Of a stretch of DNA of 64,000 bases, positions 51,540 through 62,627 are shown piece after piece. This stretch comes from Lactifluus volemus (lineage: Eukaryota; Basidiomycota; Agaricomycetes; Russulales; Russulaceae): the NCBI GenBank assembly GCA_022376515.1, contig WTXI01000029.1:1-64000 (forward strand), read 5' to 3'. The notes below the pieces were generated by a model. The model made no database searches and had not been told where the DNA came from. It saw only the letters and a program-made list of their open reading frames with translations. The position numbers and the translations under genes were made by a program. Each line of letters begins with the position of its first letter. Position 1 is the stretch's first letter.

Positions 51540-53420
51540 TGGTACCGGTGCGTCGTGTTTTTTTCTTTAACTGCTTGCACTAATATTTTTGTATCCTCCC
51601 CCCTGCATCACCCACTGGCACTGGGGGCCGTTACGCATGGACATTCCATGGCGTCACGGTCACTCAGGCGTCGCAGTTGCGATCGTCTGAGTGCTTGACG
51701 CCAGCGACTGGTGCGCTCGTGTAGTGTCTCCCCAAAGTGTTGCCCTGTTCCCCCACACCGTGCCGCCTGGCTCTCTCCTTGTCGCCGCTGCAGCTGCTGC
51801 CCTGACGCCGCCACCGCCATCTAGATGCAGCCGCTGCCTGCCATCTCTGCTGCTGCTCCGATGCTGCCACCACTGCTCCAACGCCACCGCCACTGTCCCA
51901 CCGTCGCTGCCCAGACGCCACCTCTGCCGTCGCTGGTGGTGCTGCTGCTGCTCCGACGCCGCCACCACTGCCCCGCCGCTGCCGCCGCCACTGCCCTGCT
52001 GCCGCCGCTATCTGGACGCCGCCGCCACCGTCGCTGCTGCTGCCCCGACGCCGCCACCACTGCCCCGCCACCGCCGCCACCTAGATGCCGCCGCCACTGT
52101 CCCACCGCCGCCGTCCAGATGCCGCCTCTGCCGCGGCCCTGCCGTCGCTGCTGCTGCTCCGACGCCGCCACCACTGCTCCACCGCTGCCGCCGCCGCTAT
52201 CTAGACACTGCCGCTGCTATCTAGACACCGCCGCCGCTATCTAGACACTGCCGCCGCTATCTGGACATCGCCGCCACTGTCCCGCCGTCGCTGCCCAGAC
52301 GCCGCCTCTGCTGTTGCTGTTGCTGCCCCAATGCTGCCACCACTGCCCCGCCGCCGCCGCTATCTAGACACTGCCGCTGCTATCTAGACACCGCCGCCGC
52401 TATCTAGACACTGCCGCCACTATCTGGACATCGCCGCCACTGTCCCGCCGTCGCTGCCCAGATGCTGCCTCTGCCGTCGCTGTTGCTGCCCTGACGCCGC
52501 CACCACTGCTCCGCCGCTGCTGCCGCCGCTATCTAGACACCACTGTCCCACCGTCACTGCCCAGACGCCGCCTCTGCCGCGGCCCTGCCATCGCTGCTCC
52601 TGCTCCTGCCGCTCCGCCGCCACCGCCACTGTCCCGCCGTCGCTGCCCAGATGCCGCCTCTGCCACGGCCCTGCCGTAGCTGCTGCTGCTCCGACGCCGC
52701 CACCACTGCTCCGCTGCTGCCGCCGCCACTATCTAGACGCCGCCGCCGCCATCTGGACATCGCCGCCACTGCCCCGACGCCGCCACCACTGCCCCGCCGC
52801 CGCCGCTACCTAGACGCCGCCGCCACTGTCCCGCCGTCGCTGTCCAGATGCTGCCTCTGCTGCGGCCCTGCCGTCGCTGCTGCTGCTCCGACGCCGCCAC
52901 CACTGCTCCGCTGCTGCCGCCGCCACTATCTAGACGCCGCCGCCGCCATCTGGACATCGCCGCCACTGCCCCGACGCCGCCACCACTGCCCCGCCGCCGC
53001 CGCTACCTAGACGCCGCCGCCACTGTCCCGCCGTCGCTGTCCAGATGCTGCCTCTGCTGCGGCCCTGCCGTCGCTGCTGCTGCTCCGACGCCGCCACCAC
53101 TGCTCCGCTGCTGCCGCCGCCACTATCTAGACGCCGCCGCCGCCATCTGGACATCGCCGCCACTGCCCCGACGCCGCCACCACTGCCCCGCCGCCGCCGC
53201 TACCTAGACGCCGCCGCCACTGTCCCGCCGTCGCTGTCCAGATGCTGCCTCTGCTGCGGCCCTGCCGTCGCTGCTGCTGCTCCGACGCCGCCACCACTGC
53301 TCCACCGCTGCTGCCGCCGCTATCTAGACACCGCCGCCGCTATGGGTAGGGCCAGCAGGGCCGGCCCTGGCCCTAGGGCTGGGAGGGCCAAGCCCAGCCC
53401 ACAGACAGTCTAGCTGTTTC
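51540..53420 (+). repeat. GC-rich hairpin repeat family, copy 3, with expanded tandem array
   Basis: The lead-in TTTTTTCTTTAACT..., the palindrome (51650-51702) and the end GGCC..CCACAGACAGTCT identify the family. The body is expanded: from about 52640 to 53240 a 197-bp unit repeats three times almost identically (for example GCTGCTGCTCCGACGCCGCC at the same place in each unit), and earlier units are more divergent. The long frames in all directions are triplet artefacts. Confidence 0.8.
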
Positions 53421-54030
53421 ACTCCAGCCTCAGCCTGGCCTGGCCAATTAATGTCTGCAATAAGTATCAAGGAAATATATTCCATTCTTCAATGTCAGTA
53501 TAATATGTTTTGTTTACTAAATACCACTGTAAAAACTTTGGAAAATTTTTGGGACTGTATATATGATTTTGTCACAATTTCTCATTACAAAAAACCATGA
53601 GAAAATAAAGTGTTATAGTGTATGAAAACCTTTGATATCATATTATGACTATATCAACATTTTGTTGTGAACAATCTCAATGACATTGCTTTGACCATTT
53701 ATTCTCATTTTTCTGTATGGAATATTTATAAGAAACCAAAAAACATTGCCATAAATTTTCCATGATATTTTTGATGTGAAATAAAGGCAGTTTGCATTTT
53801 TCTAACCTATTGCCATGTGAAACATCTTAGCAAGATATAATGTTTTTCCACAATAAGGATTTGACAAAACCATATCAAAGTGCTATTATTTTGGCTTCAT
53901 TTTGTGGTACAGATTCAGTTTGACAATACATAATCATTTTGTTCTTATTTTTCTCTATGAAAATTAAAGTAAAACAAATGGCCTTATATTACAATTATGT
54001 CAGGGTTTTGTTGGCCTCAAAAGGCAGTTT
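53421..54030. other. AT-rich stretch, no gene
   Basis: About 600 bp of AT-rich DNA with frequent stops in all frames, sharply different from the GC-rich array before it. Confidence 0.6.
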
Positions 54031-54236
54031 CCCAACCAGTGTATATAATCCCGTCTTTCTTTCATCCCCATTCATTGTTCATTCTGTCAACCGTCTTCCC
54101 TTGTTCACTCTGTCAACTGTTTTCTCTTGCCACGCCGTTGTCGTTCACTCTCTCGCTCAGCTGAACCATTCTTCACTTTACTGTGCCTCATTATACTTCT
54201 CCCTCCTCGCCTCCGTCACAGTCTTCGGCCATAGTC

Positions 54237-54581
54237 ATGCCCAGCTTCTCACCAAGAGACGTTCCCCTTAGAAAACGTAACGACAAATGTTTCACGCCAG
54301 ACTCCTGGCCTACATCTCTTATATCGGACCGTCGTAAATCGCACTGGGCTGACTGGCGCCGGCGCCTGGAATGATTGGCCAATAGGCAACGGCTGGATCC
54401 CTGGCTGGAGAGCACACTATTCTCGCCCATCAAAGGGTTCGGAACCCATGTGTCTTTGCTTTTGCCGTGGGCGCCATTCGTGTCCCCATCATCATTAGGC
54501 ATGTTTATGCAATTTGAATATCCTGTTTACATGAGGAAAAGGGGGGAGGCACTGGGCCAGAGGACACGCCCTGGTAGATAA
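54237..54581 (+). pseudogene. Short ORF with one nonsense codon
   Basis: The ATG at 54237 opens MPSFSPRDVPLRKRNDKCFT, PDSWPTSLISDRRKSHWADW, RRRLE, then TGA at 54372-54374, and the same frame continues LANRQRLDPWLESTLFSPIK, GFGTHVSLLLPWAPFVSP to 54581. The stop sits where Trp would fit (TGG to TGA). A TATA-like GTATATAATCCC lies about 195 bp upstream. Full length would be about 114 aa. The family is not recognised. Confidence 0.45.
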
Positions 54582-54940
54582 ACTATCTGATACAGGAGTA
54601 GAATTCCCAGTGTGTTCGAGTTGATGTGGTTATGGCACTTTGGTACAGTACATGTGCTAGTTTTCTCTCGCCGCACACCTAGAATTGAATTTGTCGTTTC
54701 ATAATCTGCAGTCACAATGAGCATAGTGAGTCACCCATGCAGGAACAGCGTCTTCATCGTTGCGAAATAAAAAATGCAGACTTATTATTAAAAACTAAAC
54801 CCAATTAGAAAATAATTATATCTACTTATCGGGCCTCAAAGTGTCACTACAACTGCACTCCCCGACCGACAGAATCATGGACACCACAGTGCATATAGTG
54901 GAAGGCATCCACTCTCGAGCGATTGCGTTGACCTACATAT
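54582..54940. other. No supported gene
   Basis: Intergenic sequence between the short pseudogene and the Arp2 copy; nothing recognised. Confidence 0.35.
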
Positions 54941-54954
54941 GATGGTTTACGTCC

Positions 54955-56530
54955 CCACGTTCATCAAATATGCTGGCTCTAAATTTCCTGAGCACGGTGA
55001 GTGGGTCCGCACGAGATTTTTCTCTGTTCCTTTCACTGATGAAAATTCATCGCAGTATTTCCATCTGTGATAGGACGACCGATTCTGCGTTCCGAAGAGC
55101 GCGTCGGGGACGCAGTCATCAAAGACATCATGGTGGGAGACAAGGCGGCAGTGCTACCCAACTATCTGCAAGTCACGCAGCCGATGGAACATGGGATCGT
55201 TCGCAACTGGGAGGATATGAAGTACCTCTGGGACTACACGTTCTTCGAGAAACTTCGCGTTGATCCTGCGGGGCGCAAGGTCCTCCTCACCGATCCACCG
55301 ATGAACCCGAGAGCGAACAGGCAGCGCATGTGTCAAGTTATGTTTGAGGGGTATGGTTTTCATGGGGTGTACGTCGGGCAGTGCTGACACTCTATCCGCA
55401 AGGTGCGCTCTACTACCCCCTTTCTCCCCGTCCTCCCCATTCCTACCTCGGCCGCGTCATCATGTGCATGTGTAACGGGCAATCGTCGGAGTCAATTCCG
55501 CTGCTGCCTTGTTGCTTTCGGCAGAGGCTGTCATGGAGACGCTGGCGGGAGGAGGCGGGAAGCTCGCAAAAGGAAAGGAGAGCAGCGCTGATGTTGAGGG
55601 TTAACTTCTGCAGGCCTGACGACCGGCGTTGTGGTCGACTCTGGCGACGGCGTGACGCATATCGTTCCGGTATTTGACGGCTTTGCGCCATCTCACGAAG
55701 CGACTCGATATCGCCGGGTGGGACGTCACGCGGTATCTAATCAAGCTCCTGCTCATGCGCGGGTACGCATTCAACCGCACGGCCGACATTGAGACCGTTC
55801 GGGAGATCAAGGTAAAGCTTTGCTGCGTCAGGTATGTTTTACATTATGCATTACTCGCGTGCGTCGTTGAAACCGGCTTCTAGCTATGACCTCGACATGG
55901 ACACCCAATTGGCAGAGGAGTCCATCACGGTGGTGGACAGCTACATCGTGAGATAGACCCGTGACGTCTTGGCTTCCGATATTTTTGAACCTTCTAACTT
56001 TGTGATATCACAACCGTCAGCTTCCCGATGGCCGAACAATCAAGGTCAGCTCTGAACAGTTCGAGGCGCCCGAGTGCCTATCCCAGCCACACCCAGTCGA
56101 CATCGAGCAACCAGGCGTCGTGGAGATGCTCTCCAGACGGTCCAGAGTGCCGCGGTCGACATCTGCGCGGAGCTGTAGAAGCACACCGTACTCTCTAGCA
56201 GATCGAGCATGTACCCCGGCCTCCCTAGCAGCTTCGAAAAAGAAATGAAGCAACTGTACGTCACGCGCGTGCTCAATCGCGACCCTTCGCGTCTCGATGT
56301 ACGTCCAGTCCTTGTCTCTCGTCATCGTCACCTCTCTGTTCTTTCCCCCTCCTCTTTTCATATGGCGCTGACGTGGCGCTACACTTTCTTTTTATCCTTT
56401 CAGAAATTCAAGATTCATATCGAGGACCCTCCGCGCAGGAAGCACATGGTCTTTCGGGGGTGCCATTTTGGCGGACATCATGAATGCACGAAAAGAATTT
56501 TGGGTATGAAGAGAAGAGTGGTATGAGCAG
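54955..56530 (+). pseudogene. Arp2 (actin-related protein 2) pseudogene, copy 1
   Basis: Plus-strand exons: FIKYAGSKFPEH, then [80 protein letters not shown]; after a retained intron, [48 protein letters not shown]; then [54 protein letters not shown] and [19 protein letters not shown]. This is Arp2 of the Arp2/3 actin-nucleating complex. Lesions: the first exon is lost, about 7 bp missing at GVYVG/Q near 55378, a frameshift near 55688, further breaks near 55960 and 56130, and the C-terminus is missing. Confidence 0.85.
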
Positions 56531-57168
56531 GGCGTGCGCTCGTTGGATAAATTGAGTCGTGGTGAAAGTTGAGCAGCTATGTAGACCGTAGAGGGGATGG
56601 ATGTACCTGTATCATTACTTAGAGATGGCTTATCGTGGTTTTCAGAGTTACGAGTCAAGATGGGTCCCCATCTGGCAAGCTGTGGTTATCCGCCGAAAGA
56701 AGCAGCTCGAAAAATTGTCGTTGTTTTATCAATAAAATAATTGCGGTAAACACCACAACGTACGCACCCGCGTGGCGATTCAATATTCTGCGCAAGCTCT
56801 GGGGAATTGATTGAGCAAAAAGTCTACATACGCACTATTACAGACAGAGAAAGCACATAACGACAGGGCAATATAAATCAAGAAAGAAGAATTGTAATAA
56901 GAGAAACTGGTACGGGAGTAAAATTGGGGGACAGTGCCGCGTGAGAGAAACATAGAAGTGAGCTAGTGAGAAGTATTTGTGAATCAAGACAGCCGCGTAT
57001 GGATACGAAACGGAACACAATACGTGAACACGGCCAGAGCTGTGTTCGCTTGCATCACCTGCAGTCAAACTTCAGCCTTGACACGGCTCAGAGACAGAAC
57101 AACTTACCGATTTTGAAATACATTTCCGACAGCTTATGACGGCGTCCAACAAAGTGACCATTTCGATC
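56531..57168. repeat. Duplicated spacer, copy 1
   Basis: Homologous to 62056-62627 (for example CATCTGGCAAGCTGTGGTTATCC and GCGTGGCGATTCAATATTC in both). It is part of the tandem duplication and carries no gene. Confidence 0.7.
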
Positions 57169-59896
57169 TTACTGTGGACGATCAGCGTCGCGAGGGGGTG
57201 TTGTGTCGACGAGATGCTCGGGCTGAGCAAGGTCTGTGGCCGGGGAGTTGTCTTGGGCATCGAACGTTGCATCATTCTCTGGCACGTTTGATTGCGAATC
57301 AGCGGTCACCTGCGAAGGTGTAAAATATATTTCCGGAACTGAGGCTAGCGTCAACAATCTTGATCCAGGAGTAGTTAGGTCGATTTGCGATATGGGAGAG
57401 GCCGACTCGGAGGACATCACGGGATCCACAGGAAGCGTGTCACTGGAGGCTGGTACAGGTGAAGACAATGATGGAATGTCAAGTACCATCGAAGGAGGGT
57501 CAACATCCGAGTCTGTCTTGTACAATCGATCGGCACCACTAGACGGAAGCGATGGGGAGATCGCAGTCGAGGCTACCATGGCGGGCCGAGTATCAGACTC
57601 TGAGCTGTCCATAGGCGAGATGACTGATGTGTGAGCATGACTTTCTGTTGCAATGGCGAGCGCTGGGTCAGGTAAAGTAGTGACAAAGTCGTTGTTTCCA
57701 ACATCGACTGGTGGAGAGTGGGAAGACTGGATGATTGGGGTAGCATGGGGTACACCATGTGGAGACGACTGTTCTGTGAGTTGTATGCGGCTATGAGCTG
57801 GGTTGAATGGGGGCAAGGATGGTACGTCAGGCGCTGCAAGGGCGATGGTGTTCAGATTTGGACCGGGAGGGTGAATGAATGAATGAGTGGTGTCGTCTAT
57901 TGCGCCATCGGAATGATGACCCGGGACGTTACACAATGGATACAATGATGACTCGAACAGGATTGGGTCAGAATCGTCGGTGGAAGCATCGAAAGCGGTC
58001 GGGACAGCATCGGTGCCTTGATGTAAAGCGATGAAATGATGCCGATTGAATCTCAGAACAGAATTAGTGTGATAATAAGATCTGGAATAACGCAATTGGT
58101 TCCATAAGGCACAGAAGTCGTGTTGCAGTCCAGGAAGAGTATTTCGAATGTCGAATTTGGAAATGATCGGTTGAATCTCCTTCAGCAGTATTACAGACCA
58201 CCAATAATCGAAGCGAAGCATTTGGCGAGCGAAGTGGATCCAGTTGGCGAGCAATACGCTGTCACCATGTGCGAGGTAGTGTTGGAAAACAACTTCTGAT
58301 ATCTGTAACTGATCCATCACCAGTACCTTCCAACGATCATCGCGTTCCGCATTTGCAATGACCCCAGCAACTAACGTTTGTGCAAATAAAGCGGTTTCGC
58401 CTTCCGTACTATGACATCGGCTTCTGATTAAGTTTCCCATTTGAACAGACTGAAACACTCCGCCCATGGCAAAAGCTTGTGAGAGGGTGTTGAAAGACGG
58501 AAATGGATAGTGGAGTGCATCGAAAGCCTGCATGCAGAGTTTAAACCGCCTTTCTTTGATCGTCTCAGAGAGCAAACGAGATGCGAAGGTACGGATCAAG
58601 AATCCTTCGCAAGCCACAGTCACATCCAAATTGGCAAGCATTCGTCTGGGTTCGTGGACCACTTGTGAGGTACAGAACGCAGGGATTACCTCGATGAACT
58701 GTTCCAACTCGTGGTCTTCGTCCAGAGCCTCGAATATCCGTTTCAAAACATGACAGTCGATTTCCGCTGACATATTCGAAGCACGTTCTTGGGCTGTCTT
58801 CACTATACCCCACGAGGTCTGTTTTTGATAAGTTTCCCGCATCGCATCAAAGTGTTCATAGGTTGTGCTGGTAAAATAACCAAAGGAAAACGTGACGAAG
58901 GCGAGAATGCGGAAGACTTCGCAAAGCACGCCATTAAGAAGGAACCAGGCTGAGAAAGTGAGAGGCGCATAGTAAGGGCTGTCATGACGGAAGATTGGCA
59001 GCAACCCGATGCATCCATATATCCCTCCAGAAAGCCCGATCCACCAAGCAACGATACTGAATGTGGTGTGATTGATGTTGAACAAGAAAACAAGAAGGCC
59101 GGAAAAGAATAGGAACAGGGAAACGTGCAGCAGCGTCGGCAACGTCTCAACTGCCAAAGGAAGATGAAACTCTTCCACTCCATCTGCGAAGAAACAACGG
59201 ATTCGTGCTCGCTTGTGTGGACTCAATCGCGGTGGTTGAGTAGCTGTGAGGTATCGACGCGCCCACTGCTGTAACAGTGTTGCCAGAAGCGCAGATGTAA
59301 GACTGATGACCAAGCTCAGGAACCATAATGAATTGACCCAGATTGCGTATCTCGGTGGAGAGAACGGGGGTAGTGTAGCTGGAGTGGCAGGGATCGACGC
59401 GCGAGATATGTTTGGGTCGGCGAGAAGTTGGTAGATGTTGGCAAGATAGAATGCAGCGGTATCCTGTGGATTTGGCCTCAAGTCTTGGATTGACACTGCT
59501 AGCAATACCGAGACGGCAGCAGAGAATAAACCGGTCTACGGTGTTCACGTTTGTCACTACTCTCGAGTGCGTGGAGGTAAGATGAAGAACTGACGAAAAT
59601 GAGGATGCCGTCTGCATCCTTTTGCCAGCGATCGGCCATCTTGTCATCTTCCTCTTGCGATATTTTCACGTACATGTTGAAAATGGGTTCAGCCCCATCA
59701 CTAAGGGTGGGCTGGCCCTGTGACTGTTGACGTTGTTCTGACCGAGGGACATTGGAGTTTCCGGCTGTAAAGAGTGATAGAGCTCTGTGAAGCTAAGGAT
59801 ATAAAGTAGGGTAGAGGATGACGTACTTGCGTCTATCTCTATTCTCTCAACGCCCGTATCCTCTACTCGGGCGATTGGGTCAGCAAGTTGGGACAT
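57169..59896 (-). CDS. DUF6535 membrane protein, copy 1
   Basis: Exons 59896-59827, 59764-59595 and 59535-57169 join in phase, giving 868 aa; introns are 62 and 59 bp. The N-terminal ADRWQKDADGILIFTGLFSA is the DUF6535 signature, with membrane helices at LFSAAVSVLLAVSIQ, YAIWVNSLWFLSLVISLTSA, LPTLLHVSLFLFFSGLLVFL and the segment after TTFSIVAWWIGLSGGIYGCI, plus the GLLPIFRHDSPYYAPLTFSA motif. A long cytosolic helical part and a Ser/Thr/Pro-rich tail follow. The family is large in Agaricomycetes and of unknown function. It is the only gene of the duplicated locus that is still open, which suggests selection. It is divergent from the CHMP1 copy, with 143 bp between start codons. Confidence 0.85.
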
Positions 59897-60039
59897 CAAA
59901 GGTTTATAGATTGAGAGACGGTGCGATGATACGAGGCAGTCAAATACCCTTGAACCTGAGCGTCAATCCACGTAAACAAAGCGATGTATTCCGGCTCCGG
60001 ACCGCAGCCTCAGTCAGTGATTGACCTTTCTTCATATCA

Positions 60040-60851
60040 ATGAGCAACCTCGAGAGTGAGTAACAAGTTTCCATCTCTGAAATGATACCTTATTGTTCCT
60101 AGAGACACTTTTTCAACTCAAAGTACTCCTTCTCTCTACCATAATCTCTTTCCAAACACCAAAACTGATCATCTCCGCAGTTCACGGCAAAGTCACTCAA
60201 TCGCCAAGCAAAGAAGGCGCAAAAGGATGAGAATGTGGAGAAGACACGACTGAAAAAGTTATGTATGTATTTTGAAGGGCCCACTGACTACTGAATTCTT
60301 AATTTATTTGGACGCAGGCGTTGCAGCAGGGCAACAATGATGGCGCGCGGATATAGGCCTCGAACACAATCCGAAAGAAGAACGAGTCGCTCAACCTGCT
60401 CCGCCTTGCGAGTCAGTAGCAAGCAGGGTCGAGACGGCCGTGATGATGCGACACGTCACGGGTAAACATGACGAGCGTAGTCAAAGGCATGGACAAAGCG
60501 ATGGAAACCATGAACCTCGAGCGTGTGCGTCCCTTTCCCCCCTTCCCTCCTTCTCCCTTCCTTCCTTCCTCTTATCTATTTCTCCTTCCCATTAGATCTC
60601 CCTCGTGATGGATAAATTAAAGGCGCAATTTTCAGACTTGGACGTACAGACGTCGTACATGGAAGATGCGATGGGTTCCACTACGGCGGTATCGACGCCT
60701 CAGGACCAAGTGGACCCGCTCATGCGTCAAATGGCGGAAGAAGCCAACATTGAATTGCAACAAGACCTCGCGGACAAGGAGGTGCCGAGTGATCGGAGAG
60801 GAGGACAGCACGCTCGCCGATCGGTTGCGCGCGCTGCGGCCTGCCACGTAG
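60040..60851 (+). pseudogene. CHMP1/DID2 (Vps46, ESCRT-III) pseudogene
   Basis: Plus-strand exons: MSNLE, a frame-broken DTLFQLK-like piece, KSLNRQAKKAQKDENVEKTR, ALQQGNNDGARI then SNTIRKKNESLNLLRLAS, VETAVMMRHVTGK, KGMDKAMETMNLER, and MDKLKAQFSDLDVQTSYMED, AMGSTTAVSTPQDQVDPLMR, ending with LADRLRALRPAT, the MIM1 motif that recruits Vps4. The whole ESCRT-III subunit is recognisable and introns are kept. Lesions: a frameshift near 60110, TAG at 60354 replacing a conserved Tyr, frameshifts near 60420 and 60790. Its 3' side is joined to the middle of an Arp2 copy only 30 bp after the stop. Confidence 0.85.
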
Positions 60852-60880
60852 GGCACCGTCTCTGTGCGGTGGTTCACCAG

Positions 60881-62055
60881 TGCTGACGCTTTATGCGCAA
60901 CGGTTCTACTACCCCCTTTCTTCCCGTCCTCCCCATTCCTCGCCCTGTACCTGTGTAACGGGCTTTCGTCCGAGCCGTTTCCGCTGCTGCCTTGCTTTCG
61001 GCAGAGCCTGTCATGGAGATGCCGGCGGGAGGACGCGACCCTGAAAAAGAAAGGAGAACAGCGCCGATGTTGAGGGTTAACTTCTGCAGGCCTGACGACC
61101 GGCGTTTTGGTCGACTTCTGGTGACGGCGTGATGCATATCGTTCCGGTATATGACGACTTTGCGTTACCCCATCTCACGAGGCGAATCGATATCGCCGGG
61201 CTGGACGTCACGCGGTATCTAATCAAGCTCATGCTCATGCTCAGGTACGCATTCAACCGCACGGCCCTTTCAGACCGTTCGGGAGATCAAGGTTAGGTAT
61301 GTTTTATATTATCCACTTATGGGTTACTCGCGTGCGTCGTTGAGACCGGCTTCAAGCTATGACCTCGACATGGACACCCGATTGGCAGAAGAGACCACCA
61401 CCACGCTGGTGGACAGCTATACCGTGAGATAGATCCGCGATGTCTTGGCTTCCGATATCTTTGAACCTTCTAACTTTGTGATATCGCAATTATCAGCTGC
61501 CCGATGGCCGACCGATCAAGGTCAGCTCTGAGCGGTTCGAGGCGCCCGAATGCATGTCCCAGCCACACCTGGTCGACATCGAGCAACCGGGCATCGCAGA
61601 GATGCTCTTCGAGACGATCCAGAGCGCGGCGGTCGGCGTCCGCGCGGAGCTGTACAAGCATATCGTGGTCTCCGGCGGATCGAGCATGTGCCCCAGCCTC
61701 CCTAGCCGCCTCGAAAAAGAATGGAGAACTGTACCTCACGCGCGTGCTCAATCTCGACCCTTGGCATCTGAATGTACGTCCGTCCCTTGTCTCTCGTCAT
61801 CGTCACCTCTCTGTTCTTCACCCCTTCTCTTTTCGTATGGCGCTGACGTGGCGCTACCCTTTCTTTTTATCTTTTCAGAAATTCAAGATTCGTATCGAGG
61901 ACCCTCCGCGCAAGAAGCGCATGGTCTTCCGGGGGTGCCATTTTGGCGGACATCATGAAGGCACGAGAAGAGTTTTGGGTATGAAGAGAAGAGTGGTGAG
62001 CAGGGCGTGCGCTCCTTGGGTCGTGGTGAAATTTGAGCAGCTACGTAGACCGTAG
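60881..62055 (+). pseudogene. Arp2 pseudogene, copy 2 (3' part only)
   Basis: Starts at TGCTGACGCTTTATGCGCAA, the same base at which copy 1 reads TGCTGACACTC (55382), so the 5' exons are missing. It contains the exon with [18 protein letters not shown] (frame-broken), [58 protein letters not shown] and [19 protein letters not shown]. Overall it keeps a better frame around [10 protein letters not shown] than copy 1 but has its own frameshifts. The C-terminus is missing as in copy 1. Confidence 0.8.
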
Positions 62056-62627
62056 AATGGATGTACCTGTGTCATCACTAAGAAACGCCTTATACTGCTG
62101 TTCAGAGTTACGACACAAGATGGTTCCCCCATCTGGCAAGCTGTGGTTATCCGTGGAAATGTCGTTATATTATCGATAACACGATCGCGGTAAACGTCAC
62201 AATGTACGCACCTGCGTGGCGATTCAATATTCAGTGCAAGTTCTGAGCGATTGATATCGATTGAGCAAATTCTACATACACACTATCCCAGACAGAGAAT
62301 GAAGCACAAAACGACGGAGAAAGATAAATTAAGAAAGAAGGATGTACTAAAAAGAGACTGGTATGGGAGTAACTTTGGGAGACCGTGCCGTGTGAGAGAT
62401 GAGCGCTGAGCTGGTGGGAAATAGTTGTGAATCAGGCGAGAAGTGGTAGAGCCGCGTATGGATACGAAACGTAACACAAGACTTGAACACGCAAAAAGCT
62501 GAGTTTGCTTTCATCGTCTGCAGTCACACTTTAGCCTCGAGACACTGATCAGAGACAGACAACTTACCAACATTGGTTACCGTCATCACATTCATAATAA
62601 CATACAGCTTTGTCCAAATTTTTAATT
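62056..62627. repeat. Duplicated spacer, copy 2
   Basis: Counterpart of 56531-57168, including the GGCAAGCTGTGGTTATCC block and the purine-rich stretch before the DUF6535 stop. Confidence 0.7.

Noticed and set aside
51691..53413. Several 110-180 aa frames on both strands
   Set aside because: Triplet-like GC-rich tandem repeats open all frames; the 197-bp period rotates frame, so no protein is conserved.
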